DNA from: Rahnella aquatilis CIP 78.65 = ATCC 33071 | GTDB taxonomy: Bacteria > Pseudomonadota > Gammaproteobacteria > Enterobacterales > Enterobacteriaceae | Length of the DNA: 64,000 nt | NCBI RefSeq assembly: GCF_000241955.1 | Contig: NC_016818.1 | Location: 3,348,001-3,412,000, forward strand | Direction of reading: 5' to 3' | Shown: one piece after another, positions 1 to 8,498 of the stretch | Layout of the letters: each line of letters opens with the position of its first letter | Position numbering within the stretch: position 1 is the first letter of the stretch | Translations under genes and position numbers: made by a program | Notes under the pieces: generated by a model | Told to the model about the DNA's origin: nothing | Seen by the model: the letters and a program-made list of their open reading frames with translations, nothing else | Databases searched by the model: none

Positions 1-48
1 TAAAATATAGGTGTATATTATCGTTTTCTCCACAGAACGGTAATCATT

Positions 49-723
49 ATGCCTCACACGACAAAGCGTCTCTACTTCTATGCTCCCGGTGATCATTTCC
101 ATCTTGCCCCTCTTGATATGTTCGTCGTGGCAAAAAAATCAGTCAGAGAAAATGGCATTCACTGGCTGGAACCCGTCTGGTCAACAGGCCCAACTCCCGA
201 TAAAAATGGTTTGTTGTTATTCACTTCTAAACTGGATGCTTTGATATATACCTTCATATTAAATAAAGGGGCAAACGAGGATTGGAATGTTTACCCTTTC
301 AATGATGTCAGCGTGACTGAAATGATGATTGATGTAGCTCCACTGACAGAGACATATTCAATATATATTGCATTCGGTTTCAGCGTAGATAGCAAAGAGT
401 CTCTTATATTCACCAGCGGTGGTTTACGAACCAGAAGTTTTATGCAAGATTTCAAAATAGAAAAAGAAAGCTCTGCTTTATCTCCAATTACGCTGAAATT
501 TGAAAACACACTTTTTCAACAAATAAATGATTACTGGAAAGATTATTACGCTGATTATTGTGAGGAAATAAAAAAACAAAACGCATTAGACGGTGCGCAT
601 TTAATGCAAACTGCCCATACTGCCATTGAGAAAATTGAAAGATCTAAAAATGGGAAAATAAACGACTTTGATTGTATTTCGCATTACTCAATTAACAAAG
701 AAAAATGGATCACTTCATACTGA
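49..723 (+). CDS. Uncharacterised 224-aa protein upstream of a PAAR effector
   Basis: I do not recognise this family. The protein is soluble-looking: it has no signal peptide and no membrane segment. It is rich in aromatic residues near the N terminus and has a charged helical C-terminal third. Its stop lies only 15 bp before the start of the PAAR gene, so the two are very likely co-transcribed. Genes in this position often encode loading adaptors or chaperones for type VI effectors, but this one does not look like the short EagR/DUF1795 type. The codon use is AT-rich like the next two genes and unlike the rest of the window, which suggests that the three arrived together. An adaptor role is inference from position only. 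Confidence 0.7.
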   Translation: MPHTTKRLYFYAPGDHFHLAPLDMFVVAKKSVRENGIHWLEPVWSTGPTPDKNGLLLFTSKLDALIYTFILNKGANEDWNVYPFNDVSVTEMMIDVAPLTETYSIYIAFGFSVDSKESLIFTSGGLRTRSFMQDFKIEKESSALSPITLKFENTLFQQINDYWKDYYADYCEEIKKQNALDGAHLMQTAHTAIEKIERSKNGKINDFDCISHYSINKEKWITSY

Positions 724-738
724 AAAGGATAAATAAGA

Positions 739-2172
739 ATGGCAATGATCGGATATTTTATACGTCTTGGTGATAAAACCTCATGCGGCGGAAAAGTAGT
801 AAGTGCATCAAGTCATATTATACATCACGGACTAAATTTAGCTCGTGTAGGAGATAAAGTGACATGCGGTAAAAACGAAGGTGTATTTAATCTGTTTGGT
901 GGAATACATAACTACACTTGCGATGGTATTCCTTGTATTGGCACACTTGAAAGTTTCGCCGGTTGCCCATGTCGATCCAGATTATTCGCAAGCGAATTTT
1001 CATCCAGTTACTATCCTGAACCGCCGAAAATGGCGTCACAGAAAACTACTGTCAATGAACCTGAGCAACACGCACAGGCGGCAAAGAAACAGATGGTTAC
1101 TGAAACTAAACCAGAATCGGCACCAGCTTCCCCTCTAAAAGAGGATAAACCACCACGCAAACCGGTGGATGCTGGATTCTGCATTGTTGATTTACCTGCG
1201 AATGTAAAAGATTTTGGAGACTATTTATTTTACAATCCTATAGCAGGGGCAAGAGAATTATACGATACACTCAACGGCAGCGGGCCAATCAAACCAGCGT
1301 CTATTCTTTTATTAGTTGACCCTGATAAACAAGATCCAAAACAAATCGAAACTTTGAAGAAAGCAAAAGAAAAAGTTGATACTGCATTAAGTGATTTGAC
1401 GATGGAAGAAGCGTCATTACTCTACAAACATAAAGACGCTATAGATGCTTTTACAGGAATCGGGAGTAGTATCACTGGAATGGCATCTGAGGTGGGTGGA
1501 AAATATTTTGAGGAAATAGAGAAGGTATTGAAAGAAATACAACAAACCTACCAAAACGCCTATATTACCAGAGGTGCTTTAATTGGTGAGCAATTCTATG
1601 TACAAAGAGCAATGCATTTTAAAAAGCTTAATATGTTGCTTAATAATTTCATGAAATTTAAATTGGGTATGAATGAATATTCAGACATTAGACGCGCATT
1701 AGGTTTATCAAGTAGAAGCATAATGCGGCATTGGTCACAAACCGGCGTTACAGATATTGAGGGCTATGCAACATATATAGAAAAATCAGCAAAGCTTATA
1801 AAAGCCATGAAGAAATTAGGTTATGTCGGTATAACACTAGATTTTGCAAACACAACTAATACTATTTATGATGCTTGCACAGTTGGTAGAGAGTCAGAGT
1901 GTAAAAGAATAACAGTGGTTGAGTACAGTAAATTTGCTGGGTCGCAAGCCGGTGGATTAGTTGGAGGAGCAATAGGGGCGCGATTATCAGGGGCGGCTTG
2001 TGTGTGGGGGCTGGGTTTGCTTACTAGTGAAATCGGCGGTGCGGGCGCATTGCTATGTTCTGCTGTAGCTGTGACCGGTGGTTTGGCTGGTGGAGAGGTT
2101 TTAGGTTCAGTAGGTGAAGATCTCGGCAGTAGTGCCGGGCAAGTAATGTATGAGGCATTCTATAGTGAGTGA
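739..2172 (+). CDS. PAAR-domain type VI secretion effector with Gly-zipper C terminus
   Basis: The N-terminal ~85 residues form a PAAR domain: an R-x-GD-x-T-x-CGG start, a repeated GD-x-V-x-CG, and further Cys residues in the CDGIPC and GCPC motifs. PAAR proteins cap the VgrG spike of the type VI secretion system and carry toxin domains. A Pro/Ala/Lys-rich linker follows (about residues 90-145), then a long mostly helical region. The last ~75 residues are packed with GG and GxxxG motifs (from SQAGGLVGG onward), typical of membrane-inserting hairpins. No nuclease or peptidase motif is visible. Together with the membrane-anchored downstream protein this suggests a membrane-acting or pore-forming toxin, which is inference. 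An AAGGA-type ribosome site precedes the ATG. No VgrG or T6SS structural gene lies in the window, so it would depend on an apparatus elsewhere. Confidence 0.85.
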   Translation: MAMIGYFIRLGDKTSCGGKVVSASSHIIHHGLNLARVGDKVTCGKNEGVFNLFGGIHNYTCDGIPCIGTLESFAGCPCRSRLFASEFSSSYYPEPPKMASQKTTVNEPEQHAQAAKKQMVTETKPESAPASPLKEDKPPRKPVDAGFCIVDLPANVKDFGDYLFYNPIAGARELYDTLNGSGPIKPASILLLVDPDKQDPKQIETLKKAKEKVDTALSDLTMEEASLLYKHKDAIDAFTGIGSSITGMASEVGGKYFEEIEKVLKEIQQTYQNAYITRGALIGEQFYVQRAMHFKKLNMLLNNFMKFKLGMNEYSDIRRALGLSSRSIMRHWSQTGVTDIEGYATYIEKSAKLIKAMKKLGYVGITLDFANTTNTIYDACTVGRESECKRITVVEYSKFAGSQAGGLVGGAIGARLSGAACVWGLGLLTSEIGGAGALLCSAVAVTGGLAGGEVLGSVGEDLGSSAGQVMYEAFYSE

Positions 2173-2560
2173 TAAAACCGTCATTGATATGATTACATTC
2201 TTACTACTTATATTAGTAATAATATTAGAGTTGGTAGTAACATTTTTCAATGAAAGACGTTATCAAGAACTATGTGATGAATACAAAAAGAAACATAACA
2301 TCATACCCCCCGGAGTTATGTCATTTAAATATTTCAATTTTAATATAGTATATATTAGTGTTCCAGTTGAAAAAATATCCTATGTTTACTTACCACTCTG
2401 TTTACGAAAAGAAAATCGTATGATCAAAAAGGATTTGTATTTTTGGCATGATTTTATAAATACAAGTAAATTTAAGTGCTGGGGAATTATTGAAGTTTCT
2501 TTGATTGTAATGTCAGCAACTATCTTTATTTTTTTAATTGCTCATTATTATTTTTTTTGA
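2150..2560 (+). CDS. Putative immunity protein with two membrane segments
   Basis: This 136-aa protein starts inside the 3' end of the PAAR gene (23-bp overlap), so translation is probably coupled. It has one hydrophobic segment near the N terminus (after about residue 14) and one at the extreme C terminus, separated by a ~75-residue basic domain. Small inner-membrane proteins coded directly after a membrane-acting toxin are typical immunity proteins, as for colicin-like pore formers. No family is recognised. An in-frame GTG at 2165 and ATG at 2189 are alternative starts, and none has a strong ribosome-binding site. The gene is markedly AT-rich and is followed by a strong terminator, which closes the module. 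Confidence 0.65.
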   Translation: MRHSIVSDKTVIDMITFLLLILVIILELVVTFFNERRYQELCDEYKKKHNIIPPGVMSFKYFNFNIVYISVPVEKISYVYLPLCLRKENRMIKKDLYFWHDFINTSKFKCWGIIEVSLIVMSATIFIFLIAHYYFF

Positions 2561-2588
2561 CATTCAAAGATAAAAACATAGTTAGAAA

Positions 2589-2620
2589 AAAAAGGTGCGG
2601 AATATTCCCGCACTTTTTTT
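2589..2620 (+). terminator. Rho-independent terminator closing the T6SS module
   Basis: A GTGCGG/CCGCAC stem with an AATATTC loop is preceded by an A-run and followed by seven T. It lies about 30 bp after the stop of the putative immunity gene. Confidence 0.85.
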
Positions 2621-2968
2621 CTGCCTGTCGGGCAGTGAACTGTTGCGTTTTCAGGTTTACCCTTTGAACTGCAAAAGATTATGCCTTTTTACGCACAAAG
2701 ACCTTCTTTTTCTAATGGTCAATTCGATAATTTAAAATCAATGAGTTAGCGAGGGCATTAAAAGAGGTTTATCACTGAGTAACCATTAACACTCCCACAC
2801 TTCTCTTCTTCGCACGGCAGAGAATCATGGTCACATTTCAGGGAAAAACCCCAGGATTTATTCAAACATGGCATAAACCGCTTCGTTCGAAAACGGTTGA
2901 GCGTCCTATACTTATTCCCAATTACGTTGACTTTGAATTCCCTTATAAGAAAACAGGAAGGAACTGGT
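2621..2968. other. Intergenic region without a recognised gene
   Basis: About 350 bp separate the T6SS module from curA. A small CTGCC/GGCAG inverted repeat sits at about 2621-2635. A short open frame (2827-2988) runs into the start of curA but lacks a ribosome-binding site and is not called. No clear promoter with standard spacing could be picked. The region is AT-rich in its first half. Confidence 0.5.
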
Positions 2969-4006
2969 ATGTCTCAATCACAGTCTGAAAACCGCCGCAT
3001 CATGCTGGCTTCACGTCCTCACGGTAAACCTGTCGATGATAATTTCCGTCTGGAAAAAGCCCCGTTACCGCAAGCCAAAGACGGCCAGTTACTGCTGCGC
3101 ACCGTCTGGCTGTCGCTCGACCCGTACATGCGCGGGCGCATGAGTGACGCCCCTTCCTACGCCGCGCCGGTGCAAATCGGGGAAGTGATGACCGGCGGTG
3201 CGGTTTCCCGCGTTATGGAGTCAAAAAGCCCGGATTTCAAAACCGGTGATTTAGTAGTTGGTCGCACCGGCTGGCAGGATTATTCCGTGGCCGATGCCAA
3301 AGAGGTGAAGAAGCTGGAAGGTGCCGCCCTGAAGCAACCTTCCCTCGCACTGGGTGTTTTAGGCATGCCGGGCTTCACCGCTTTTATGGGCTTGCTGGAT
3401 ATCGGTGAACCCAAACCGGGCGAAACGCTGGTCGTTGCTGCAGCGACCGGACCTGTCGGTTCGCTGGTCGGACAGATTGGTAAGATCAAAGGTTGCCGCG
3501 TGATCGGGATTGCCGGTGGCGAAGAAAAATGCCGCTATGCCGTTGAGCATTTTGGTTTCGATGAATGTCTGGATCACCGCGCGCCGGATCTGGATAAACG
3601 CCTGAAAGCGGCCTGCCCGGACGGTATCGATGTCTATTTTGAAAACGTCGGTGGCGCAGTGTTTGACGCCGTATTGCCGCTGCTCAATACCAAAGCACGT
3701 ATTCCGCTGTGCGGGCTGGTTTCACAATATAACGCGACCGGTCTGAAGGACGGTCAGGATCGCCTTTCCCTGCTGACCGGCACCATCCTGAAGAAACGCA
3801 TGCGCGTGCAGGGCTTTATTATCTTTGATGATTACGGCCACCGCTATCCGGAATTTGCAAAACAGATGGGCGAATGGTTTGAACAAGGGAAAGTGAAATT
3901 CCGCGAAGATATCGTGGAAGGATTAGAGAACGCACCGCAGGCGTTCTTTGGCCTGCTTGAGGGTAAAAACTTTGGCAAACTGGTCGTTCGTGTCGGTCAG
4001 GACTGA
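2969..4006 (+). CDS. curA: NADPH-dependent MDR-family reductase, CurA/YncB-like
   Basis: A 345-aa zinc-independent medium-chain dehydrogenase of the leukotriene B4 12-hydroxydehydrogenase group, like E. coli CurA (NADPH-dependent curcumin/dihydrocurcumin reductase). Visible features are the LDPYMRGRM motif near the N terminus, the GxGxxG-like nucleotide-binding stretch AATGPVGSLVGQ in the middle and YFENVGG. It reduces activated alkenes in the cytoplasm. The start at 2969 is chosen over an upstream in-frame codon at 2897 because AGGAAGGA lies just before it and the protein then begins like family members (MSQSQSENRRI). The DJ-1 family gene follows after 41 bp, possibly in the same transcript. 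Confidence 0.88.
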   Translation: MSQSQSENRRIMLASRPHGKPVDDNFRLEKAPLPQAKDGQLLLRTVWLSLDPYMRGRMSDAPSYAAPVQIGEVMTGGAVSRVMESKSPDFKTGDLVVGRTGWQDYSVADAKEVKKLEGAALKQPSLALGVLGMPGFTAFMGLLDIGEPKPGETLVVAAATGPVGSLVGQIGKIKGCRVIGIAGGEEKCRYAVEHFGFDECLDHRAPDLDKRLKAACPDGIDVYFENVGGAVFDAVLPLLNTKARIPLCGLVSQYNATGLKDGQDRLSLLTGTILKKRMRVQGFIIFDDYGHRYPEFAKQMGEWFEQGKVKFREDIVEGLENAPQAFFGLLEGKNFGKLVVRVGQD

Positions 4007-4047
4007 TTTATCCTTAACTTCAGCCGACGGCGTCCACAGGAGGTAAC

Positions 4048-4743
4048 ATGAAATTACTGATTGTATTGACATCACACGATAAGCTCGGTGAAACCGGTAA
4101 AAAAACCGGTTTCTGGCTGGAAGAATTTACCGCCCCTTATTACGAATTTCTCGATGCAGGGGCCGAACTGACGCTGGCCTCGCCGAAAGGCGGACAGCCA
4201 CCGCTCGATCCAAAAAGCGATGAGCCGGATGCGCAGACCGAAACGACCGAACGTTTCCGCAGTGATCAAGATGCGCAGAAGGTGCTGGCGAACACGCACA
4301 AACTTGCTGATATTAACGCTGATGACTTCGACGCCATCTTCTATCCGGGCGGTCACGGGCCGTTGTGGGATCTGGCGGAAGACCCGCATTCCATCGCACT
4401 GATCCAGGCTTTCTGGGCTGCGGGCAAGCCGGTTTCTGCGGTCTGCCACGCGCCGGGTGTATTGCGCAATGTGCTGGTGGAAGACGGGACGCCGCTGTTG
4501 AAAGACAAGCGCGTGACCGGCTTTAGTAACAGCGAGGAAGACGCGGTTGGCCTGACCGACATCGTGCCTTTTTTGGTCGAAGACGAACTGAAGAAACACG
4601 GCGGCGACTACAGTAAAGCGGCGGACTGGCGGCCTTATTCCATTACCGATGGCACACTGATCACCGGGCAGAATCCGGCCTCTTCCAGAGCGGTCGCACA
4701 GGCATTGCTGAAATTGCTGGGCGGTGTCGGGGCCGGCAAGTAA
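4048..4743 (+). CDS. DJ-1/PfpI superfamily protein (Hsp31/glyoxalase III-like)
   Basis: A 231-aa class I glutamine-amidotransferase-like protein. The nucleophile-elbow motif AVCHAPGVL supplies the conserved Cys-His pair. The N-terminal FWLEE segment contributes the acidic partner expected in the Hsp31-like branch. Members act as glutathione-independent glyoxalases, deglycases or holding chaperones, and the sequence does not decide between these. A strong AGGAGGT ribosome site precedes the ATG. The gene sits between a quinone/enone reductase and a PEBP-family gene; a shared role in carbonyl or electrophile stress is inference. Confidence 0.8.
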   Translation: MKLLIVLTSHDKLGETGKKTGFWLEEFTAPYYEFLDAGAELTLASPKGGQPPLDPKSDEPDAQTETTERFRSDQDAQKVLANTHKLADINADDFDAIFYPGGHGPLWDLAEDPHSIALIQAFWAAGKPVSAVCHAPGVLRNVLVEDGTPLLKDKRVTGFSNSEEDAVGLTDIVPFLVEDELKKHGGDYSKAADWRPYSITDGTLITGQNPASSRAVAQALLKLLGGVGAGK

Positions 4744-4780
4744 TCTGACCGTGAATATTTCATTATCTGAAGAGGGTTTT

Positions 4781-5263
4781 ATGGCTTTTACACTGACCAG
4801 TAATGATCTGCGCGATGGCGACAAAATGCCGGAAACGCAGGTTTTTAACGGCATGGGCTACAACGGCGATAACCTGTCGCCGCATCTGGCCTGGTCCGGG
4901 GCGCCCGAAGGCACCAAAAGTTTTGTCATCACCTGCTATGATCCGGATGCCCCGACCGGTTCCGGCTGGTGGCACTGGGGCGTCGCGAATATTCCGGCTG
5001 ACGTCACCGAATTGCCACAAGGTGCCGGCTCCGGCAAAGGCGGTTTACCCGCAGGTGCGGTACAAACCCGCACTGACTTTGGCAAGGCCGGTTATGGCGG
5101 CGCGGCGCCTCCGCAAGGCGAACACCATCACTATCACTTCACCGTCTACGCCATCGATACAGAAACGCTGGAAGTCGATGAGAATGCCAGCGGCGCGTAT
5201 CTCGGCTTCAATGTGCATTTCCATACTCTCGGCAAAGCATCACTGACAGTGATATACAGCTGA
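4781..5263 (+). CDS. ybhB: PEBP-family protein YbhB (Raf kinase inhibitor-like)
   Basis: A 160-aa cytoplasmic protein of the phosphatidylethanolamine-binding family. Visible are the PEBP hallmarks DPDAPTGSGWWHWGVANIP and the later HHYHFTVYAID motif, which form the anion-binding pocket. E. coli YbhB has the same length and also lies beside ybhC, so synteny supports the symbol. Its biochemical role is not established. The start at 4781 follows GAAGAGGG; an upstream in-frame start overlapping the previous gene is rejected because it adds a non-homologous leader. Confidence 0.9.
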   Translation: MAFTLTSNDLRDGDKMPETQVFNGMGYNGDNLSPHLAWSGAPEGTKSFVITCYDPDAPTGSGWWHWGVANIPADVTELPQGAGSGKGGLPAGAVQTRTDFGKAGYGGAAPPQGEHHHYHFTVYAIDTETLEVDENASGAYLGFNVHFHTLGKASLTVIYS

Positions 5264-5384
5264 TTCCTGTGGTATAAAAGACGCAGAAAAGGTGGTCAGT
5301 TTTTACTGGCCACCGTTTTTTTATTGCGGCCTTTGCCGCAACATTGAAAAAAGAATAACCTTTTTCATCAAGGAGTCAGTCACA

Positions 5385-6665
5385 GTGAAAATTTCCACCC
5401 TGTCGCGCGCGTGCGCTGTGTTGTCTGCCAGCCTGATCCTGGCGGCATGTAGCAGCAGCCATCAAGGCTTATCCAGCCAGGTTGCTCCGGGCACCGCGTC
5501 ACTGCCCGTGTTATCAGCGGACGAAGCGGCCAATTTTACCACAAAAAATTATCTGGCCTTTGGCGGCCCTTCTTTGCAGGTTCAGCAGCAGGGCTGGTTC
5601 CCTAAACTGGCAAGCACTGACGGTGTGAAAACCAGTTTCGTGGTCGGCCCGCAGTTAGGCACCGACGGCGCAGAATACTCCAGCGTTCAGATGGCGGTAA
5701 ACGCGGCACTGGCTGTGCGTAACCACGGCGAACGTATCTTTATTAAAATCCTGCCAGGCACTTACAACGGCGCGGTTTACATCCCGGCTGGCGCACCGCC
5801 AGTGACTTTATTCGGTGCGGGCAACAGCTCTGCTGATGTAACCCTCGCACAAGGTCTCGAAGCATCCGCCGCTCCGGCAACATACCGTTCAACCGTCAGC
5901 CCTAACGGCCAGTTCCTGCCAGGCGATCGCGCGTTCTATATGTTCCAGAACTGCGCTACGCTGACGACTGAAACCATCGGCACCGGCTGTACCGCCACCG
6001 TCTGGTCACAAAGCAACGGTGTGCAGATTCAGAACCTGACCATCGGTAATTCCCTGCTCGATACTGTTGATGCTGGCGATCATTCCGCCGTTGCGCTGCG
6101 TACCGACGGTGACAATGTGATTCTGGACAACGTGCGCCTGATTGGCCGCCAGAATACCTTTATGGTGAACACCGCCAACATCCACAACCAGACTGACAAC
6201 AGCCGTTACAGCCGTGCTTACGTGCATAACAGCCTGATCGTCGGTGATGTGGATTACGTGTTTGGCCGGGCAAATGCTGTCTTTGACCATGTTGAGTTCC
6301 ACACTGTCAGCAGCCGTGGCGTGAAACAGGCATCCATCTTCGCACCGGACACCCCGGCCACTGCGCCGTATGGCTTCCTGGTCATCGACAGCAACCTGAC
6401 CGGTGACCGTGGCTTTGAGCAGGCTGCGAAAGCGAAAATGGGCCGTGCGTGGGATGCAAATGGTGCCAGCAGCCAGCTGGTGATCCGCGACAGCAGCTTC
6501 GACAACAGTTATGACCAGATGAACCCGTGGGGCGCATCCGTCTTCTCCGGCCAGCCGTTTGTCGGCAATGTGCCGAAAGATGAAAAACAACAGCGCAACG
6601 TGAATGACACCAACTTCAACCGCCTGTGGCAGTACAACAACGTGCTGACGCAGCCTGCGAAGTAA
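5385..6665 (+). CDS. ybhC: Pectinesterase-family outer-membrane lipoprotein YbhC/PemB-like
   Basis: A 426-aa right-handed beta-helix protein of the carbohydrate esterase 8 family. The signal peptide ends in the lipobox LILAAC, so Cys is the lipidated residue and there is no Asp at +2 (CSSS). Family motifs are the GRQNTF loop, GDVDYVFGRA and MGRAWD. The second catalytic Asp (VDYVFG) and the Arg (GRAW) are kept, but the Asp of the usual QD pair is Asn (QN), as I recall for E. coli YbhC. True pectin methylesterase activity is therefore doubtful. The start is GTG at 5385 after AAGGAG; the longer frame back to 5292 would mask the signal peptide. The neighbour ybhB matches the E. coli order. A strong terminator follows. 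Confidence 0.85.
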   Translation: MKISTLSRACAVLSASLILAACSSSHQGLSSQVAPGTASLPVLSADEAANFTTKNYLAFGGPSLQVQQQGWFPKLASTDGVKTSFVVGPQLGTDGAEYSSVQMAVNAALAVRNHGERIFIKILPGTYNGAVYIPAGAPPVTLFGAGNSSADVTLAQGLEASAAPATYRSTVSPNGQFLPGDRAFYMFQNCATLTTETIGTGCTATVWSQSNGVQIQNLTIGNSLLDTVDAGDHSAVALRTDGDNVILDNVRLIGRQNTFMVNTANIHNQTDNSRYSRAYVHNSLIVGDVDYVFGRANAVFDHVEFHTVSSRGVKQASIFAPDTPATAPYGFLVIDSNLTGDRGFEQAAKAKMGRAWDANGASSQLVIRDSSFDNSYDQMNPWGASVFSGQPFVGNVPKDEKQQRNVNDTNFNRLWQYNNVLTQPAK

Positions 6666-6681
6666 TTAGTCTGATGCCATG

Positions 6682-6718
6682 AAAAAACCGCCGGGGTTGC
6701 CTCCGGCGGTTTTTTTTC
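6682..6718. terminator. Bidirectional terminator between ybhC and the MCP gene
   Basis: A GC-rich stem (CCGCCGG-type, with a short loop) is flanked by six A on the left and eight T on the right. It can serve the gene on its left (+) and the chemotaxis gene on its right (-). Confidence 0.85.
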
Positions 6719-6732
6719 ATCACAAGGAAATA

Positions 6733-8244
6733 TTATCGCGCTTCGTTACCGAGGCGGAACACCGACACGGTACGTTCCAGATTCACCGCCTGCTCATCGA
6801 GCGACGCCGCCGCGCTGGCAGACTGCTGAACCAGCGCCGAGTTTTGCTGGGTCACGGTATCCATCTCTGCCACCGCCAGCGCAATCTGGCTGATGCCGCG
6901 ACTTTGTTCATCCGACGCCGAGGCAATCTCATGAATGATTTGCGTCACATGACGGACCGAGCCGACGATTTCTTCCATGGTGTCACCGGCTTTCGCCACC
7001 AGCTGTGAACCGTTATTGACGTTAATCACCGATTTGCCGATCAGCCCTTCAATCTCTTTCGCCGCCTGTCCGCTGCGCTGCGCCAGACTGCGCACTTCAC
7101 TGGCGACCACCGCAAAACCACGCCCCTGCTCCCCTGCCCGCGCCGCTTCAACCGCTGCATTGAGTGCCAGGATATTAGTCTGGAAAGCGATGCTATTGAT
7201 GACAGTGGTAATTTCAGAAATCTGCTTCGAACTGACCGTGATCTCTTTCATCACGCCCACAACATCCGCCACCAGTTTACCGCCCCGCGCCGCCGTGCTG
7301 GCAGCATCGGAGGCCAGCTGACTGGCCTGCGCGGCATTGTCGGCGTTCTGTTTCACCGTTGAGGTCAGTTGTTCCATGCTGGCCGCTGTTTGCCCCAGCG
7401 CTGCCGCCTGCTCTTCGGTGCGGGCTGACAGGTCGATGTTGCCTGCGGCAATTTCACCCGAGGCACGGGTGACCTGCGTGACGCCTTCGCGGATGTCACC
7501 GATGATACCGTGCAGATTCTGGTTCATGGCTTCTATTGCGCGGCTCAGTTGCCCCACTTCGTCAAAGCTGTGGCTGGCGGCATGCGTGGAAAGGTCACCG
7601 GCAGCAATACGTTCTGCGGTTTGCAGTGTGCGGCGCAGCGGAAGCGTCAGCTGACGGGTTATGCGCCACGAAATCAGCACACCGGCCACCACGGTCGCCA
7701 CAATGATCACCAGCATTTCAGAAATGGTGCGCGTCACTTCCTGATGAAGATTGTTCATCTCATGATCAAGCAGCGTGTCAGACGCGGAGGTCAGCGCCAG
7801 CCCGGCTTCAGCCAGTTGTGCGGTGATTTGTTTTGGGTCGCTGCCTGCCGGAGGATTCAGCGTGTGCTGCCAGCTTTCACGGTAGCGGCGGATATTACCC
7901 GGCATAGTATCCACCAGACGCTGGTCCTGCGGATCCCAGGAATAGGCCTCAACATCGGCCTGACGGGCTTCCAGTTTATCCAGAGCCTGGCGGTTTTCTT
8001 CAACAAATTTGGGATCTTTGCTGGCCATATAGGAAAGCCGGGTAAATTTGGCATCGCTCAGCAGGTCGTTAACGGTCTTGAGCAAGGTCGCTTTTTCAGC
8101 GCGTTGGTTGATGCTGGTCAGATGGTGGATGCCGGACACAGCGATAAAAGATCCCAGAAGCAATACCAGTGCAAAACCTGCACCGAGCTTGTTAGCGATT
8201 GTGGCATGGCGAACCCGGCCAGCGATCCCTGAAAGTACATTCAT
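6733..8244 (-). CDS. Methyl-accepting chemotaxis protein
   Basis: A 503-aa transmembrane chemoreceptor. The N terminus has a first membrane helix (about residues 18-38), then a ~150-residue periplasmic four-helix-type sensor and a second membrane helix (about 185-205). A HAMP domain and the signalling domain follow, with the invariant hairpin tip EITTVINSIAFQTNILALNAAVEAARAGEQGRGFAVVA. It would control CheA/CheW. The C terminus ends in VFRLGNEAR without the NWETF pentapeptide that binds CheR/CheB in high-abundance receptors. The start at 8244 (MNVLSG) has GGAGAAG upstream and is preferred over 8265. The ligand cannot be read from the sequence. The gene is not part of the E. coli order at this locus. 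Confidence 0.93.
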   Translation of the reverse strand: MNVLSGIAGRVRHATIANKLGAGFALVLLLGSFIAVSGIHHLTSINQRAEKATLLKTVNDLLSDAKFTRLSYMASKDPKFVEENRQALDKLEARQADVEAYSWDPQDQRLVDTMPGNIRRYRESWQHTLNPPAGSDPKQITAQLAEAGLALTSASDTLLDHEMNNLHQEVTRTISEMLVIIVATVVAGVLISWRITRQLTLPLRRTLQTAERIAAGDLSTHAASHSFDEVGQLSRAIEAMNQNLHGIIGDIREGVTQVTRASGEIAAGNIDLSARTEEQAAALGQTAASMEQLTSTVKQNADNAAQASQLASDAASTAARGGKLVADVVGVMKEITVSSKQISEITTVINSIAFQTNILALNAAVEAARAGEQGRGFAVVASEVRSLAQRSGQAAKEIEGLIGKSVINVNNGSQLVAKAGDTMEEIVGSVRHVTQIIHEIASASDEQSRGISQIALAVAEMDTVTQQNSALVQQSASAAASLDEQAVNLERTVSVFRLGNEAR

Positions 8245-8395
8245 TTTCTTCTCCCTGATAACCAAAAGGACTGACTCTGAAGTGGCAATGCCACCGAAGA
8301 ATGAGTGAATAACGGGAGAGTTATCGACCAGCGATGTTCAACATTTATAGAAACATTAAAATATTTCTTATGAATAGCACGTCTGGCACAGGCAA

Positions 8396-8422
8396 TAAAA
8401 AAGCCCCTTATTACAGGGGCTT
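8396..8422 (-). terminator. Terminator downstream of pgl
   Basis: On the minus strand, AAGCCCC/GGGGCTT form a stem with a TGTAATA-type loop followed by six T. It lies about 80 bp past the pgl stop. Confidence 0.8.
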
Positions 8423-8498
8423 GATCATTATTTCACAGCGGTATTATTGATCAGTTAAAAATAATGCATTAGAAAATCTCACCAGTAAGCCGAGGTGA

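Noticed and set aside
2927..2949. Candidate promoter TTGACT...TATAAG before curA
   Set aside because: The spacer is only 11 bp, too short for a sigma-70 promoter.
2827..2988. Short open frame (~53 codons) before curA
   Set aside because: No ribosome-binding site, it overlaps the curA start, and the product resembles nothing known to me.
4072..4854. 260-codon open frame opposite the DJ-1 family gene
   Set aside because: It lies antisense to a clear gene with a conserved active site; the product is Arg/Gln-rich with no recognisable domain.
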